Positions 12,351 through 12,599 of a stretch of 12,599 nucleotides of DNA are shown one piece after another. The notes beneath the pieces were generated by a model. That model saw nothing but the letters and a program-made list of their open reading frames with translations. It was not told the DNA's origin and made no database searches. The translations under genes and the position numbers were made by a program. Each line of letters begins with the position of its first letter. Positions within the stretch are counted from its first letter, which is position 1. This DNA is from Baffinella frigidus (lineage: Eukaryota; Cryptophyceae; Cryptomonadales; Baffinellaceae). The stretch lies in NCBI GenBank assembly GCA_026770585.1, contig MU648127.1, positions 2,743-15,341 on the forward strand. Reading direction: 5' to 3'.

Positions 12351-12599
12351 CACGTTCCCACGTCCTGGAGGACCGAAACGTCATGGTGAGCACGGCCGCG
12401 GGGGCGGGTCCTGGAGCTATAGCAGGTTTCGCCCAGGCAATTCTGAACAACCCTTACTTGGCAGTGGAGGGGCGGAAGTGGAGCTTATGGAGCTTTAATG
12501 AACGTCGTACAGCAGCACACACGTTCCCACGTCCTGGTGGACCGAAACGGCATGGTGAGCACGGCCGCGGGGGCTGGTCCTGGAGCTATAGCAGGTTTC
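12351..12599 (+). repeat. 169-bp tandem duplication running off the window
   Basis: CACGTTCCCACGTCCTGG... begins at 12351 and again at 12520; the 80 bases available of the second copy differ at three positions. A plus frame from ATG 12383 (MVSTAAGAGPGAIAGFAQAI) stays open to the window end. Because 169 is not a multiple of 3, the second copy is read in another frame (TFPRPGGPKRHGEHGRGG). Coding status is undecided. Confidence 0.8.

Noticed and set aside
1-12599. tRNA, rRNA, spliced-leader or snRNA genes
   Set aside because: I looked for cloverleaf box sequences, conserved rRNA cores and a dinoflagellate-type spliced leader and saw none; a covariance-model search would be needed to exclude small RNAs.

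Overview
The window is nuclear DNA from a eukaryote, most likely a microalga or other protist. It has multi-exon genes with GT-AG introns, degenerate heptamer repeats of the plant/algal telomere type (CCCTAAA, CCCTGAA, CCCTCAA, ACCAAAC), many small foldback (MITE-like) elements and microsatellites. There are no bacterial operons, ribosome binding sites or prokaryotic intergenic spacing. I cannot fix the clade: TTTAGGG-type telomeres occur in green algae, chromerids, dinoflagellates and others. The segment looks subtelomeric or otherwise repeat-saturated, but no chromosome end is visible.

Layout. (1) 1-3153, plus strand: the 3' half of a GT90/CAP10 protein O-glucosyltransferase gene (POGLUT2/3, KDELC-like). 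Six short exons, 15-75, 395-454, 1257-1340, 2287-2346, 2551-2592 and 3101-3153, join in frame. The introns are almost entirely telomere-like repeat, GA microsatellite or foldback elements. Decayed second copies of four exons lie inside the introns. (2) 3154-4330: the telomere-like repeat continues but switches to G-rich on the plus strand, followed by a short satellite array whose core matches the last exon/donor junction. (3) 4350-7510: a dense field of foldback elements, some nested, sharing a CCTACGGTAGG / CCTAGGACC core, with G-rich spacers and one copy of a short coding-like repeat. (4) 7778-8789, minus strand: an ankyrin-repeat gene of four exons. One of its introns (8037-8136) is a pure telomere-like heptamer array, again with the C-rich strand in the sense orientation. 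(5) 8790-11820: hypothetical exon-like pieces, another telomere-like block, a composite inverted-repeat element (9808-10359) and dispersed repeats. (6) 11820-12599: a probable retroelement C-terminal fragment on the minus strand with a hairpin at its 5' side, then a 169-bp tandem duplication that runs off the window.

The two recognisable genes are unrelated in function. What unites the window is architecture: conserved coding exons of 38-259 bp survive as islands while everything between them is repeat. In two independent genes, telomere-like heptamer DNA occupies introns bounded by exact GT and AG. In at least two places the end of a foldback element sits directly at a 3' splice site. This suggests a genome where telomere-type repeats and MITEs act as raw material for introns; that reading is an inference that RNA-seq would settle.
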